Part shown: positions 9,401 to 21,100 of the stretch, piece by piece | How positions within the stretch are numbered: position 1 is the stretch's first letter | Layout: every line of letters starts with the position of its first letter | NCBI GenBank assembly: GCA_936450465.1 | Contig: OW388300.1 | Location: 19,221,232-19,285,231 of the forward strand | From: Gibbula magus | Lineage: Eukaryota; Mollusca; Gastropoda; Trochida; Trochidae | Length of the DNA stretch: 64,000 bases | Reading direction: 5' to 3' | Made by a program: the position numbers and the translations under genes | Notes under the pieces: generated by a model | What the model saw: only the letters and a program-made list of their open reading frames with translations | Told to the model about the DNA's origin: nothing | The model's database searches: none

Positions 9401-11296
9401 ATCTAGGGTCTGACGCCTGTGATTCAAGCTTATATGTATATTTATAAGTACGAAACTCGAGCAAAAATGCCTGTCCCAAAGTCCAAAATGACATTTTGTA
9501 GCATGACTGAAATGATAAATAAAATGAAAATTCACAGTTTCTGATGTTTTCATACAAGCTAATAGACATACTCACCAAAAATGAAGATTTTATGTGTTTT
9601 TTTTACTTTTTATTCACATTTTCGTCTGTCCCAAGGTTATATATGTCAGTTCTGTTACCGTGATAAATCATATGCAAACATGATTGCTCCCTTGATACAA
9701 ACAATGGACATTGGATGGCAGCTTGACTGCTCTGTTAGATTGAGAAAATAATTGAGAAACTGATAACTTCAGCTTGGTAGCATACGTTGTCTGTAACTTT
9801 TATTGTCAAATATGTTACCATGAATAAAACACACGTAGCAGCTACTTATCAAAACAGTAGTCATTCCAAATAAAATCAAATAAAGGCATCAGTCAAGTGA
9901 GTGGTTGTTATGGTTAAAAACGGGAGCAATCATTGTTTCAGAACTGATAAATGGGAAATAGTCAAAACTGTTACCGTCGGTCCTGTTGCTGTTAAGCTGG
10001 TAACAGTTTGACATAAAATGTCAAAAGTGTTATCAATTATTTTCATAATTATACCCAGTTGTTTATCCGTTGTCAACATGGTAATAATTAAAACAAAATG
10101 TAGCATTGTCCACACTGAACTATCTCAAACAGCTTTTCCAAATTCTGATACCATATGAAATGTTCAATGAGCCTGTTACCATTCAACACAAATGTATAAT
10201 AGTCCTGACGGACCAATGTCAAAACTGTTACCACTATTCATGCTAAATGGAAAAGATTAATTGAATATGCAAAATTGAGGAAGTGTTTAATGCCCAAAAT
10301 AGTTGCAAACATATAGCTGCAGTGATATCCTGAGGACCAATTACAACATTTCCCATTTATGTCAATACTGTTACCAGAAATGTCATTTCAGTTACTGACA
10401 ATATGGCAACATTCCCACATATCTATCTGTAAACACAGCTATGCATATAGACTGAGTATTCTTTGATGTAATGTAAGAGGATAAATAGTTAAAAGTGACT
10501 AAGAGATATTTGAGAACTCATTATTGTAATTTTCAAAAACAGTGTAGATTTTCCATTCTGTTACCGCCCTTGTCCAAACTGTTACTGGCGAAGGTCACTA
10601 ATGTTAACTAAAAACAACTATGATTATTCATTAAAAATAGTTTTATTTAATTTATTTTTCCCTAGCCTTGACAAGCCGATCTTTAGGAAGATGTATAAGG
10701 AGAACACACAATTTTGCTTCAGCAGTTAATTAACATAAAGCAAATAATAGACTTCTGATTTTGTTCAGGCACTGTTTTATGACATATTTTGTAAAGGTTT
10801 TCCTATTTGAAGCTGCTACCCCAATGAATATGCATGTTTCACTATACAATCTGATCTAGTGAATAAAATGATATTTTTTATTTTAAAAAAATCTAAAAAT
10901 ATTGGTAACAGAACTGACATGGTCACAACCAATTATAACTATAATCGTTAATTGAGCAATAATTAAGCAAGATTAAGCATGCATATTTCACATTTGTCAA
11001 CTTGAAGATGTATTTTGTTATTTTTTACAAAAAATCTTTAGAAGTGAGAGCAAATATTGTGTGGAATTTCTCTCCTTGAAATTTACACTTTTTGCGATAT
11101 ATACATAATTGTTAAGTGTACACATGTTATCTGATATTCTCCTCCCCTCTCCCCAGGTTTGCTGTGTTACCGCCCTATGACCGGAGTGTGCTGTCCCCCG
11201 AGCACCTGTGAGCCCGCGGACTTCGTCAAAAAACAGAGGGAGTACTGGAGAAAGTGCTTCACAAACCCGAAATGTCAGTTGCCTGCTAGAAGATAA
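6408..11296 (+). CDS. Secreted cysteine-rich protein, four exons, complete
   Basis: Proposed exons are 6408-6437, 7989-8172, 9097-9237 and 11157-11296. All have GT-AG borders and compatible phases (0,1,1), giving 495 nt, or 164 residues and a stop. Exon 1 and the start of exon 2 form a signal peptide (MEKIFIFTML then ALASTTSA), so the product is probably secreted. The mature part has 15 cysteines. Exon 2 has CGTSRDCESGSCC, exon 3 has VCSYGCQCGEGWFPLC, and exon 4 has LLC, GVCCPPSTC and two more. The C-x5-C-x4-CC pattern recalls colipase/Dickkopf-like disulfide folds, but I do not recognise a family. The exons are clearly richer in G+C than the introns. The odd cysteine number could mean a free or intermolecular cysteine, or that exon 3 is wrongly placed or optional; it is a multiple of three. 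A TATA box and a poly(A) signal bracket the gene. The next copy upstream is about 10.15 kb away. Confidence 0.7.
6933..7414. mobile_element. hAT-like MITE in intron 1 of the cysteine-rich gene
   Basis: Imperfect inverted ends of about 70 bases begin caCAGGGGCTTGTATTG. They are flanked by an exact 8-bp direct repeat ATCGTAAA at 6925-6932 and 7415-7422. An 8-bp duplication with CAGGG-like ends is typical of hAT elements. There is no coding content. Confidence 0.75.
7679..7928. mobile_element. Fold-back repeat in intron 1 of the cysteine-rich gene
   Basis: Arms of about 38 bases, with gagttgctgtttggactat on the left and atagtccaaacagcgactc on the right, enclose about 170 bases. No clear target-site duplication was found. 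It ends about 60 bases before exon 2. Confidence 0.5.
7989..8172 (+). CDS. Exon 2 of the cysteine-rich gene
   Basis: A 184-nt exon runs between acceptor ctgtacctttag and donor GTATGA. It encodes the end of the signal peptide, a Pro/Ser/Thr-rich spacer and the first four cysteines (LCGTSRDCESGSCC). The sequence is far more GC-rich than the flanking introns. A second AG 26 nt downstream is an alternative acceptor but would break the signal peptide frame. Confidence 0.68.
8729..9077 (+). mobile_element. TTAA-flanked MITE, family A, copy 1
   Basis: Inverted ends close to AGGGGCAGTAGCACGT are flanked by TTAA (8729-8732 and 9074-9077). The interior matches the copies at 20279-20647, 29110-29465 and 60692-61028. 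Its right end is 20 bases from the acceptor of exon 3 of the cysteine-rich gene. Confidence 0.8.
9097..9237 (+). CDS. Exon 3 of the cysteine-rich gene (cassette-like, 141 nt)
   Basis: An open stretch in phase 1 at both ends encodes 47 residues with five cysteines (GSCSST, EVCSYGCQC, PLCY). The length is a multiple of three, so it could be skipped without a frameshift. Its donor (GTGCAG at 9238) is weak. Its acceptor (atctacag) lies only about 20 bases after the end of a MITE at 9077, so the MITE may supply the pyrimidine tract. It is supported by cysteine density, phase and base composition; the equivalent region of the upstream copy is outside the window. Confidence 0.55.
9640..10930. repeat. 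Dispersed motif close to gtcaaaactgttacc in intron 3 of the cysteine-rich gene
   Basis: Variants of a 15-base motif recur in both orientations. Examples are 9645, 9805, 9961, 9997 (reverse), 10218, 10361, about 10552 and 10902 (reverse). The copies are irregularly spaced at roughly 30-350 bases. The segment continues into the tandem duplicate at the left edge of the window. It could be a decayed tandem repeat or clustered binding sites; sequence alone does not decide. Confidence 0.45.
11157..11296 (+). CDS. Last exon of the cysteine-rich gene
   Basis: A 140-nt exon with a strong acceptor (ctctccccag) ends in TAA at 11294-11296. It encodes six cysteines including a CC pair and a C-terminal basic stretch. 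It is nearly base-identical to 1004-1143, whereas neighbouring intron and 3' sequence differ by indels, which supports coding constraint or recent conversion. Confidence 0.72.
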
Positions 11297-11356
11297 ATTC
11301 TGAAAACTTGCGTCGCTCAAAAATGTAGTTGATATTTTCCTTTAATGTTTCCACCC

Positions 11357-11362
11357 AATAAA
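11357..11362 (+). terminator. Poly(A) signal AATAAA of the cysteine-rich gene
   Basis: AATAAA lies 61 bases after the stop codon and is conserved at 1204-1209 in the other copy. Confidence 0.6.
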
Positions 11363-12408
11363 TTCATCTTTCTTCTAATGTAACCTTAATCAACTACATG
11401 TTATGTGTTCATAACTTAATAACAAAAAAAATACACAAGGTTAGACGGTGTATTTTTTCTGTTTCGATCGTGTTACATGATCGTTTCAGTGTAAATACAT
11501 TTTTAAGTGTTATGTTTTCTTGTTTTCATCTCAAATGCGTCGGTGTCGATGCTAGATCCCTTCGTCAGCACGTATGCGTCTGTTTTAATGTTTTTGATTT
11601 ATGTTAACGATGTAAATGCGTCTGTGTTCAAGCTGTTTTTTTTAATTATCTTTACTATATCTTTTACTATGGTGCAAATGTATTGATGTCAATACTGTTA
11701 TACACATATTATCTTTTCTACTGTATAACGCGTCTGTGTCAATGTTAAATAGTCTTATCTACGGTGCAAATGCGTCTGTTTCCATGCTTTTAAATGATGT
11801 TTTTACAGTGGAAATGCACGTTCATCAATACTGTTGAGTCGTAGTTTTCTATGACACATGTACCCACGTTGTGAAGAAAGTAGGCCTACGATACAAATGT
11901 TATCACCCATGACTATTGCGTGTTATCCCTTACTGAATATGTTCAGCCTGAACTCATGACAGAGTATCAGATTCATTCCTGACTCAGCAGCTGGACAAAT
12001 CGAACAAATCTGGAGTCGCTTAATTGATTTATATGTTTATACATTACTATGTAAATGCGTCTCTACATCTGTCCTCCCGGATATTGTTAGTGTACTGACA
12101 CTGTGTAATGGTTTCCTGGTCTGATGTCACACCTGCTTCTCTATGACTCTTTGTTAAAAAGGAAATACATTAAGTTCAATATCAGGCCAACGATATGACC
12201 ACTGTTAAAATATTAAATAAACCACGTTTTGAAAATATCTTAAATGAATTTGTCGTTGATTTCGCATGATTATGATGAAAAGTAATAACTACAAGGCCGA
12301 ACTATAATGAGCCCACATAAATTGCGCCATCCTCTATCACTGACTAATTCATTTCGTCACCTTTACTGTGCCAGCGTGTTGCACCTTGACTTGGTTGTGC
12401 AATCAGAG

Positions 12409-12496
12409 GTGAGGTGGGTTGAGGTGAGGTGAGGCGAGGTGAGGTGAGGTGAGGTGAGGTGAGGTGAGGTGAGGTGAGGTGAGGTGAGGTGAGGTG
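12409..12496. repeat. (GAGGT)n simple tandem repeat, duplicate copy
   Basis: A nearly pure 5-base repeat of about 17 units immediately precedes the SINE, like the array at 2176-2334. Confidence 0.9.
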
Positions 12497-12497
12497 A

Positions 12498-12990
12498 TAT
12501 GGGGTTTAACGCCGGTTTCAAGAGTGTTTCACTTATATCACGACCGCTAGTATTATTGCAGTGAGAAAGCCCGCAACGTCATGTCGTTATGTATTGCGGT
12601 GAAACCTGCGAGCAACGGCTGGAACTAGGGAACCATGGGTGGTACTGCAGTGAAATTCAGTGTAGCATTGCACCCAAACGTTACTGCGTGTATAACTGTT
12701 CTCTACTGCGGGCAAAGTTTCCGTGGCCCTGGCAGGATTTGAACCACGGGCATCTTGATCCGAAGCCGAACGCGCTAACCATTGCGCTATCCCGCCCCCG
12801 TGCAATCAGACACCTCTGGCACGGAAAAGGCGACAAGGTGCAGCAAGGTGGCGAGTGATAGCTACTGACACAAGTTTTGCCTTGCGGTAGACGTTGGTTA
12901 TCAACATGCCATCTGGCCCGAAGCAACGTGTCCAAGCCGATTACGTTTCCAGCTGTGACGGTGTTGATATAGCTGGAGTAAATATGTTAA
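12498..12990 (-). mobile_element. tRNA-derived SINE, type 1 (duplicate copy)
   Basis: The minus strand has A-box gcgggatagcgcaatgg and B-box ggttcaaatcc in a tRNA-like head at about 12720-12800. The body shared with 2335-2828 ends in gctggagtaaatatg. Reading frames containing GIAQWLARSASDQDARGSNP are the usual translation artefact of such SINEs. Confidence 0.75.
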
Positions 12991-13139
12991 CAAGTAAATA
13001 TTGAATAGAAAACCAGGAAGACAAATGTTTCATTCGTAACATGGAACCATTCCCAAAGGGGTTAGGAATATGATACAGCGGGAGCTGTAGCTGAGCTTAT
13101 GTTTTCTCAAATTTGCCATTTATTTTTAAAGTTTAAACA

Positions 13140-13325
13140 ACATATTGGTATTGGTATGGTAAAACATCACTGTACCATACTTAAAACTCTATTCTGAATG
13201 TTTCGCTATCGCTATGTCGGTCAGATCACTTGAACTACCTTTGAGCGGCCATTTAATGTGTTCACATTAAAATGGCCTCTCGATCGGAAATGGACTCGCA
13301 TGGCTGAAACGTTATGTTTTGTATG
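13140..13325 (-). mobile_element. Fragment of TTAA-flanked MITE, family C
   Basis: The reverse complement matches the interior of the full element at 49761-50233 (shared catgcgagtcc, acattaa, agtgat segments). Neither end is preserved. Confidence 0.6.
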
Positions 13326-13611
13326 TATTTTGTATGATTGTACTTGTTGCAATTTAAGTTAAGTTAAAATTACTATTTACTTTTCAATTGTTTCTTTTCA
13401 TCAATATCATTTACAATTTAGTTAAAATTAGCTGTAATGTAATATTTCCCGCCATTACATCTGACAAACGGGACGTTCATCTTATTGGTTAATTAAACTA
13501 GATTGTTTCAATAAGTATTTAATCTTATTTTCAGTATTTTTTCATCAATGTCAATACTTTTTAGAGTCTGAATATCGACAACGTCAATACTTCCTTAAAA
13601 TATAACAAGGT

Positions 13612-13765
13612 TATATTTTGGATAACACTACCTTCAATAGTACAAATTCTTGTACTTTTTCGGGCCGAATCCCATGCGGGATTCGAACCCACGCCCTCAG
13701 AGTAAGGCAACTATCGCCAGCATTGACTGTTGCAGCTTACCGCACGACCATTTCGCCTCGACAAT
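13612..13765 (-). mobile_element. tRNA-derived SINE, type 2
   Basis: The minus strand carries tggtcgtgcggtaagctg and a B-box gggttcgaatcccgcatggg. On the + strand it begins with ggataacactaccttcaa. The same sequence, split by another element, lies at 45826-46200. The acceptor-stem halves do not pair, so it is not a working tRNA gene. Confidence 0.65.
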
Positions 13766-14498
13766 TAAAACAATTCCTATATATTCTATTGATGTCATTA
13801 TTTTCATCAAAGTCCAAAACGAATTCATTTAAAATTCCAAGTCAATTCTATTTAACATATATATTTTCCCTCAAAGTCATTTCTTTTCAAGATCATGTTT
13901 TAATCAACAATTCATTCAAAGTTATTTTTGCAAAGTATCGTTTCTTTACAAGATCTACATTGCAAGAACTCTATTTCCTATTAACTTGATAAAAAGTCAA
14001 AGTCGATTTGTTAAAAATCAATATTACAATTGAAATAATAAGTACGAATTTCATCAAAGCCATGATTATCTACAGTTGGGGTAGCAACGAGAAATATCTC
14101 ACCGACAGATCCATACTGACTATTTACTGTCAAAGGAGAAACGTATCAATTATAAAACACTGTTACAGTTATCCGTATGGAGTCAAAGAATTAATAAACA
14201 CAGCTGAGGAACAACATTTACATCTCGTGGGAATCGAAAAGATACTCAACTTCCAAATGTTATTAGGGTAAGTGAAAAATAACAAAAAGTAGATGTTTCT
14301 TCATTCAATTCAATTCAATATCACTCAAATCGTTAGATACTGTCAGATGATTTTATTGATTATTATTCGTTTCGTCAAATTAGATCATTACTTAATTATT
14401 TAACTCGAGTTGTACATAAAAGAGGAAAAATATCCATTTTGAAACGTATATCTTAATAAGAAGAACCTTTGAGTGACTAGACATACAGAGGAAACGCG

Positions 14499-14820
14499 AT
14501 GTTCTTTCCTTTTATCGCTGCACTTATTTGGTTGAAAATAACACTTCTAAACTCACAACTTGTCTTAAAAGGTTTCACGGGTAATCTTCTCTGTGTGGAT
14601 GAGAGGTTTGTCTTGACCAGCACTGACCAGTCCGGAAGTGACCACGTCATAAAAAATATGACCTTGACAAACAGACGGGAATGTGTGGTCAAGTGTCATG
14701 AGGTCGATTGTGTGACCTTCACCTTCTACGAGGTCACAGGTCACTGCCTCCTGCACAGTCAGTTGTCATCGACCTTGACCCTCGTCTCACAACCGGACAG
14801 CAATGTCTACTATCGTCAAG
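14499..14820 (+). CDS. Copy A exon 1: signal peptide and PAN/apple domain
   Basis: The exon has 322 nt and ends in donor GTAAGA, phase 1. It is conserved in copies B and C except for a 12-nt longer segment after the signal peptide ([12 protein letters not shown] here, AGGNLVNE there). It has five cysteines in the PAN region. The ATG is chosen because the same start is conserved in all three copies. Confidence 0.85.
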
Positions 14821-17800
14821 GTAAGATTAAATACTGTTTGTTTGAATGTGAACTTGTGAAATAAAGTCTCGATATTGCAAATTATGTTGAAAGCAAAATA
14901 AGAAATAGCTTAATCTAATTGAAATCGAAATACAAAATGATGATACCGGTGTAAGCTCCCAGGTTATACCCCCTTCAAAGTATACCCGGGTAGATCCTGG
15001 CACTTGGGAGAATCTTCTTAGATTTTGTTATGCCTTGAGTAACAATTTTGTGGAATCGCTATTTACCATTTTTGTTATTTCGCAATTTCAAGATTTTGCG
15101 TTGACACTCAATTCTAATGGTAAAGGTTCTATATGTTTTAAAATCATTATCAACGTACAATTGTCAAATTGAAAGTAACTTATGTTCAGTCACGCTAATA
15201 ATGTCAATATGATACTAAAGAAATAATTTCATTATATACTGTTGTCCAAAAGAAAGTTGACAACGTCCTCAAAATAACCCTGAAGAAGAACAAGCAGATG
15301 TACCGATCGGAATAGCACAAACACATCTCTTTATGTGTCACGTTTATCTATTCCATTATTTAACAATTGACATGAACTAATCCGTTGTCATTTATTATTA
15401 TGGACATATCCGTGACTTACTTCTATGGACTTTCTGCATTTTGGAAATTTCATTGGCTGTTTGCTTTGACCAATACATGATAAGCTCTCTAATGTTTGAC
15501 ACAGAGCAAACAATGGATTAACCTACCAATTCAGTTTTATTTCATTAAAACAACATCAACCGTGTCACCGTGCTCATGACATCAACGGATTGCCATTTCG
15601 TCAAACCATAGGCCCTATATGTGGTTTGTAACAACGTCCTACCACACACCATCATCATAAACTCCATACCCATAATGCACATTCGAAGCCTACCGGTGTT
15701 AAACGGACGCACAAGGTCATGGCGAGTTCAAAGTTCTATAGTTCCAATTCCATTTGAAAATGAAAAGATACATAGAGATGATTAACCAAGTGTGTTTCCG
15801 TATCATTAATATCATATGTTTTGAATAAAAATTGTATTATGCGAGCCTCTGGCGAGCATAATACATTATTTTTTATTCCAAATATATGATATAAATGATA
15901 CGGAAACACACAAGGTTAATAATCTCTTTAGCATATATGTCATTATTAAAATAAGCGTTTTTTTGTGGTAAAAGTGGAAAGAGAATTGACCTAGTTTTAG
16001 CGGAGTAATATCACAGACGGTACATCAAAGTGATGGTCACGACATCGGCTGTGTTAAAAATAGTTCTTAATTAAAACAATTTAAAAACACATGTGCGCGA
16101 TTCTTTAAAAAATTAACCATTGGTTTCTGTTTTTTTTGTTCATGGAGATATTTTCAATCAGTTCATAAGCTTCTATCTAAAGCACACATAAATAAATAAT
16201 TTGATCATGGGAAGTAACTCTAGTTTCAACGTTTTGGAAGTTGCGTTGATTCGGTTGATTCGGATTGCTGCAAAACCAGTATCTTTCGCACTTTAACGGT
16301 AATTATTTGTGAGGTGGGGTTGTTTCCTTTGTTTATGACAATTAGTACCTATTAATGTACCTAATACCGTGTACTCATCCCTCAAGAACAACCAAAATGC
16401 TAATGCGATTGACTCGGCGAGTCTGTAGGTCATACACCGACACATCGAGGTTCATTTTGTACACAGGACACTGCAGCTACTTGTTGATGCTCTTGGTCAA
16501 TAGCGCACTGAAGTTTTGATTAATTTTTATAACAAATCAACAACTATCTTGACTTCGTTAACACTATAAATGCACATAGTGTACCATATCAGATGATTTT
16601 GTGTTTTCGAATATCAAGCGGAAATACTCGGGTAAACTCCCGGTTATGCTTTTCAATGATTCGTAATCAATTTTAGGATTCGCATGAAAAGAGTTGAATT
16701 CTGCGAAAGTAGTTCGTTTGACCTTTGACCTGTTTTGCATATTTATCAGATTTGGATACCAAGTTTATCAGATTGCTTTATTGCATCGATAACACCCTCC
16801 ATTATATGATAAATATTTCATATTTTAATCGATGTGATTTTCAGTATTTTATTAAAAATACCCACATGAATTGACCACCAACAATGTCATGCAATATAAC
16901 ATGTAAGGAAAATGGATCAGCAATGATTCTCCATAAAACATTGTTACATGTAATGATGAAGTGATGCTATCGTTTTCCTGAAAATCTAAGTTTCGTGGTA
17001 AATGTTAACTAGTTTTGAGACTGTTAGATATAACAATTTTTTAATGTTTTTTCCTTTTTGTAAATAACGTAATGGAGAATGCATTAGGACCGGGGAGGTG
17101 TGGAGTCGTTAAAAATAATCAACGAGCCCTGAATACATTCTCCATCTTAATCCATGTATGACGTCACGAAACATGCATACGTGATTATTTTACATTTGAA
17201 ACAATAACTGTTAATTATGGGACACCAAAATCAATCATTTTGCAAATTTCGGTGCACATTCAACGGATATGGTACAAGTAGCTGCGACCCTCATGAAATG
17301 GATTCTTCCACGCACGTGCAGCACAACTCTTCCATGAAAAGCGATTTGATTGACAGCTAAAACTCTGTCTTTCCATGCCGTCCCCGGGTGTTATCAGTCT
17401 TAAATATAACGCGGGATTCTTACTGATAAACAATCCTAAGGTTTGTCAAAGCGGCTTTGTACCCTATAAAATAACTCACATTCCACTTGATTGGGAAAAA
17501 AACAAATCTAAAATCAGCGATTGGATATCGAAAAATGCTCCGAAACTCCGAAATTACCCTACAGACGCACATATACCCATTCTGTCGGAAATTTGCAATG
17601 TCAGAAGTTGTTATTATGTTTTTAAACAATTACGGACGAAAATCAACAAATCGCCTAAGGATTTCATTGTAAGCAACTCCTGTGTAAGACATCACATCGC
17701 CAACGAAGGCTAACGGGGCCGCCAGATTGTTTCAGATTGAGATAATTAGCAGGCATTTTCATTCATTTTGAACACCAATATCTTGGTAAGCAGGTGACAC

Positions 17801-18067
17801 TTGTGACCTTTGTGTTTTATTTACTTGAAAGTATTGTCTATATGAATAAACGAATTAACATCGAAAAAGGAATAATGATTTCTTTAAGGGTCTTGCTCAT
17901 TAGCATACATCCTATGAATATGTCTGATGTAAATAACATTAATCAAGCTCCAAATCATTCCACCAAATTTAAGTTTTCTGATAGCCTTTCTTCAAATGGA
18001 TATTGTAAAATATTTTATTACACACATGTGAGTGAGAACACTTAGAGATATTTTTGGTATCCAACGA

Positions 18068-18116
<49 letters not shown>

Positions 18117-21100
18117 TATGGTTTATTCAGTCTCACCTCATTTACATAAAATATAATATACAATATAAAATAATGAGCCACCCTAACAATAGGGTTACGA
18201 GAGACTAATTGTCTTTAAAAGAATTGTACATAAAATGGTTAAAGTTGGTTAACGTATGTTAGATACTGCGACTGACGCATCTGAGTGGTGATGGTGATGA
18301 CCTGAGGTCACGAGGCCTGGACTACTTTTTCCATTCATAAGTAAATAAATTAATAAAATTCGTAGGAACACAAACTGAGCACAACCTGGGATATTATATA
18401 TGAAAACACGACAAAGCCGAATGCGCTCGTCCTATCCTAAACTGTACAGTCACATACATCGGCTGCGCATATGAGTTGTCTCCCTGCAACCGTCACGACA
18501 TCGACTGGGTCAGCGAATGATGACCTTCCATAACTATAAAGATACATTTATTGTTATAAAGATACAAAGGTACAATATATTAGCCCCTCGAATTAATCTT
18601 TTTAAATATTTTCTTTTTCTAAGAGTTGCCTGTTCCTTGTTTTCCATCCTTGTGTTATTCCATTTGCTTTATGTCCCAAGTTTAATGAAGAACCCATTTG
18701 AAAGATCGAATCACTGAGAGGCAATACACATAAGCCAGAGAGTTATTGTCATATCAGAAGGGATAGATGATGTAAGTCATGCTACATTTGCGTCTGATGT
18801 AAAGATGTCTGTCTTACCAATCTGTCAAAATGAGGCAACCAATTCAAATATGCAACACATTATGTATTGAATAAAGCTAGCTTATTCATAAGCAAATTCA
18901 AGGTTCACTTTATTTCCTAAAATACCCCGTGCACATGTCTGATGTTGTGTTCATATCTGGTTTCAGATTCTTATTAAGTTCATAATATCAATTATTAATT
19001 TTGTTATCATGGTAAAACAGGTGCCGTTCCAATGACTTCAACTACAGCAACTACTACTAAAACTACCACTACAACAACTACTGCTGCTACCACTACTACA
19101 ACCACAACAACCACGACAACAACTACAACACCAACTACTACTACAACTACTGCTACCATCACTATGACCACTACATCCACTACTGCTGTTACCACATCAA
19201 CCACCACAAGCCCTACAACCACCCTCACAACTACAACCACACCCACCACCACCACCACTACAACCACCATCACCACTACACCCACCATCACAACTACACC
19301 CACCCTCACCACTACAACCACACCCACCACAACTACTACAACCACCACAACTATAACAACAACACCTACAACCACCACCACCACTACAACCACACCCACC
19401 ACAACTACTACAACCACCACAACTACAACAACAACACCTACAACCACCACCACCACTACAACCACACCCACCACAACTACTACAACCACCACAACTACAA
19501 CAACAACACCTACAACCACCACCACCACTACAACCACCATCACCACTACAACCACACCCACCACAACTACTACCACAACCACAACCACCACCACCACCAC
19601 CTCCACTACTACCACCACAACAACAACGAAACCAACTACTACAACAGGAGGTACAGTATTTAGTGTATACAGAATTTTCGTTTATCTCTCAAATATTTGA
19701 ATTGCACTTAATCATCTAATGAGTGTAACTTTTTTTTATATTTCCTTGACATTCATACTATTGTGGTAAAGATTAAATAAAGATTTTAAAATTTCAGCTG
19801 GATTTTTTTCAAAATTGAAAATGCAACTTCATAACAAACTTATGATAGGCATGTAAAAATGATTGCTGTATCTTGAATGTTATTTTCTAATTCTATTTTT
19901 TGTCACTAAAAACCTTACAAAATTAATGCAAAATAAAATAGATAGATAGACTGCATAGAGCGGATAGGATATTGGTATTATGTTAGGCAAATGACATAAT
20001 ACTTTATCACCAGGCACAGCGAGAATATATATATATATATATAGTGTTAGAAAAGTAATGTTTCTTGATAACTTTTGCTTTGAAATTAGAATACTTCAAG
20101 TATGTTATAGTGAGAATGGAAAATAAGTTTTCTCCACAATTCGTAAATAGATGATAGTGAACGACTGATTCACTTACAGTTTTATTCATGTTACTTCTGG
20201 CAGTGACTATTATAGACTGAGGTATATAAGAAAGTACACACCTCAGTTGGTTTCGATTAATTCAATATTAAATGTTTCTTAAAGGTGCAGTATTACGTTT
20301 TTTCGCTCAAATAAGTCGATGAAATGTATTTGAAAAATAATGTCACCAACAGTAAAACACCCTTCTCTTTTCAGAAAATCAAGTTAAAAATGTGTTTACA
20401 TGATTCGGTAAAGCCATGGGAATCGTTTTTGTAATTCAAAATGATCAAATGTGTTCACATTAAAATGGCCGCCATGCAATATTTGCTTTATTCGCAACAC
20501 CGTTATTACCACTACGGATCCCGGATAATTGGTTTGTGTAATAATATGTTTTACCCTCTTAAGTTAATATAAATGACATAAACTATCATTATAAATGGCA
20601 AAGTTGAAAAAATAAATTTTGCAAAAAACGTGCTACTGCCCCTTTAAATGCATTTGATTATGCCCAATAACCCATTGTTGCAGTAGTTTGAATGAATGTC
20701 ATCGTTGACTGGTTTTTTGTTGGAATATCTTTGTTTAATGTAGACAGGGGCAAGACATGAAATTTAAACCAATATTACCCCTACCATGTTTAAAATGTTG
20801 TAAATGTGTGCAGAACGAGGCTCATTTGTTGATTTCCACAAATAAGATGCTTAAAATGTCGATGAATAGTTTTGTTTTATTCAAAATAATCTTTGAAAAG
20901 TTTATAAACTCAAAATGTCTTTTTTTCAAAGAAATTTTAAAAAAACACGAAGAAGTATTCCTTGGCTGATGACTAAATGCCTGCACTTTTCAGTTTTAGA
21001 GTACGACGTCGACAACTAAAGTTATTTGTAATTTGTAAATCATACATAATGATAAAACCAACTGAATTGTGTTATCTCTTTTGTACCTCAGTTTATGACT

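Larger units (their letters stand above)
10275..12990 (+). repeat. Tandem segmental duplication, unit 2 (partner 1-2828)
   Basis: Second copy of the duplicated block, containing the last exon of the complete cysteine-rich gene. Divergence is mostly small indels and scattered substitutions in non-coding sequence; similarity ends at about 12990, after the SINE. Confidence 0.85.
14821..19020 (+). other. Intron 1 of copy A
   Basis: Contents are a fold-back at 15774-15928, a repeat at 16480-16790 shared with 46330-46620 (core agcggaaatactcgggtaaa), an open frame of 112 codons at 17375-17713 with no recognisable domain, and a (CAGA)n microsatellite at 18069-18116. A lone Tc1-type terminal sequence (tgtccaaaagaaag) lies near 15243. 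No gene is supported inside. Confidence 0.6.

Noticed and set aside
6408..11296. Naming the cysteine-rich protein as a colipase, Dickkopf or prokineticin homolog
   Set aside because: Only the short C-x5-C-x4-CC start resembles these folds; the rest of the cysteine spacing does not fit, so no name is given.
12720..12805. Possible tRNA gene on the minus strand
   Set aside because: The tRNA-like head is part of a repeated SINE with a long non-tRNA tail, present three times in the window.
15235..15260. Second full Tc1-type element starting at tgttgtccaaaagaaag
   Set aside because: No matching inverted end was found downstream; it was noted only as a lone end. The same holds for the similar end near 21905.
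17375..17713. 112-codon frame in intron 1 of copy A as an exon or gene
   Set aside because: No domain, no conserved copy in the paralogs, and copy A splices cleanly across it.
19007..19618. Poly-Val minus-strand frame opposite the mucin exon of copy A (similar frames opposite B and C)
   Set aside because: It is the complement of ACN repeats. The + strand has conserved splice sites, phases and flanking GAVPM / GTVPM residues, so the Thr frame is the real one.
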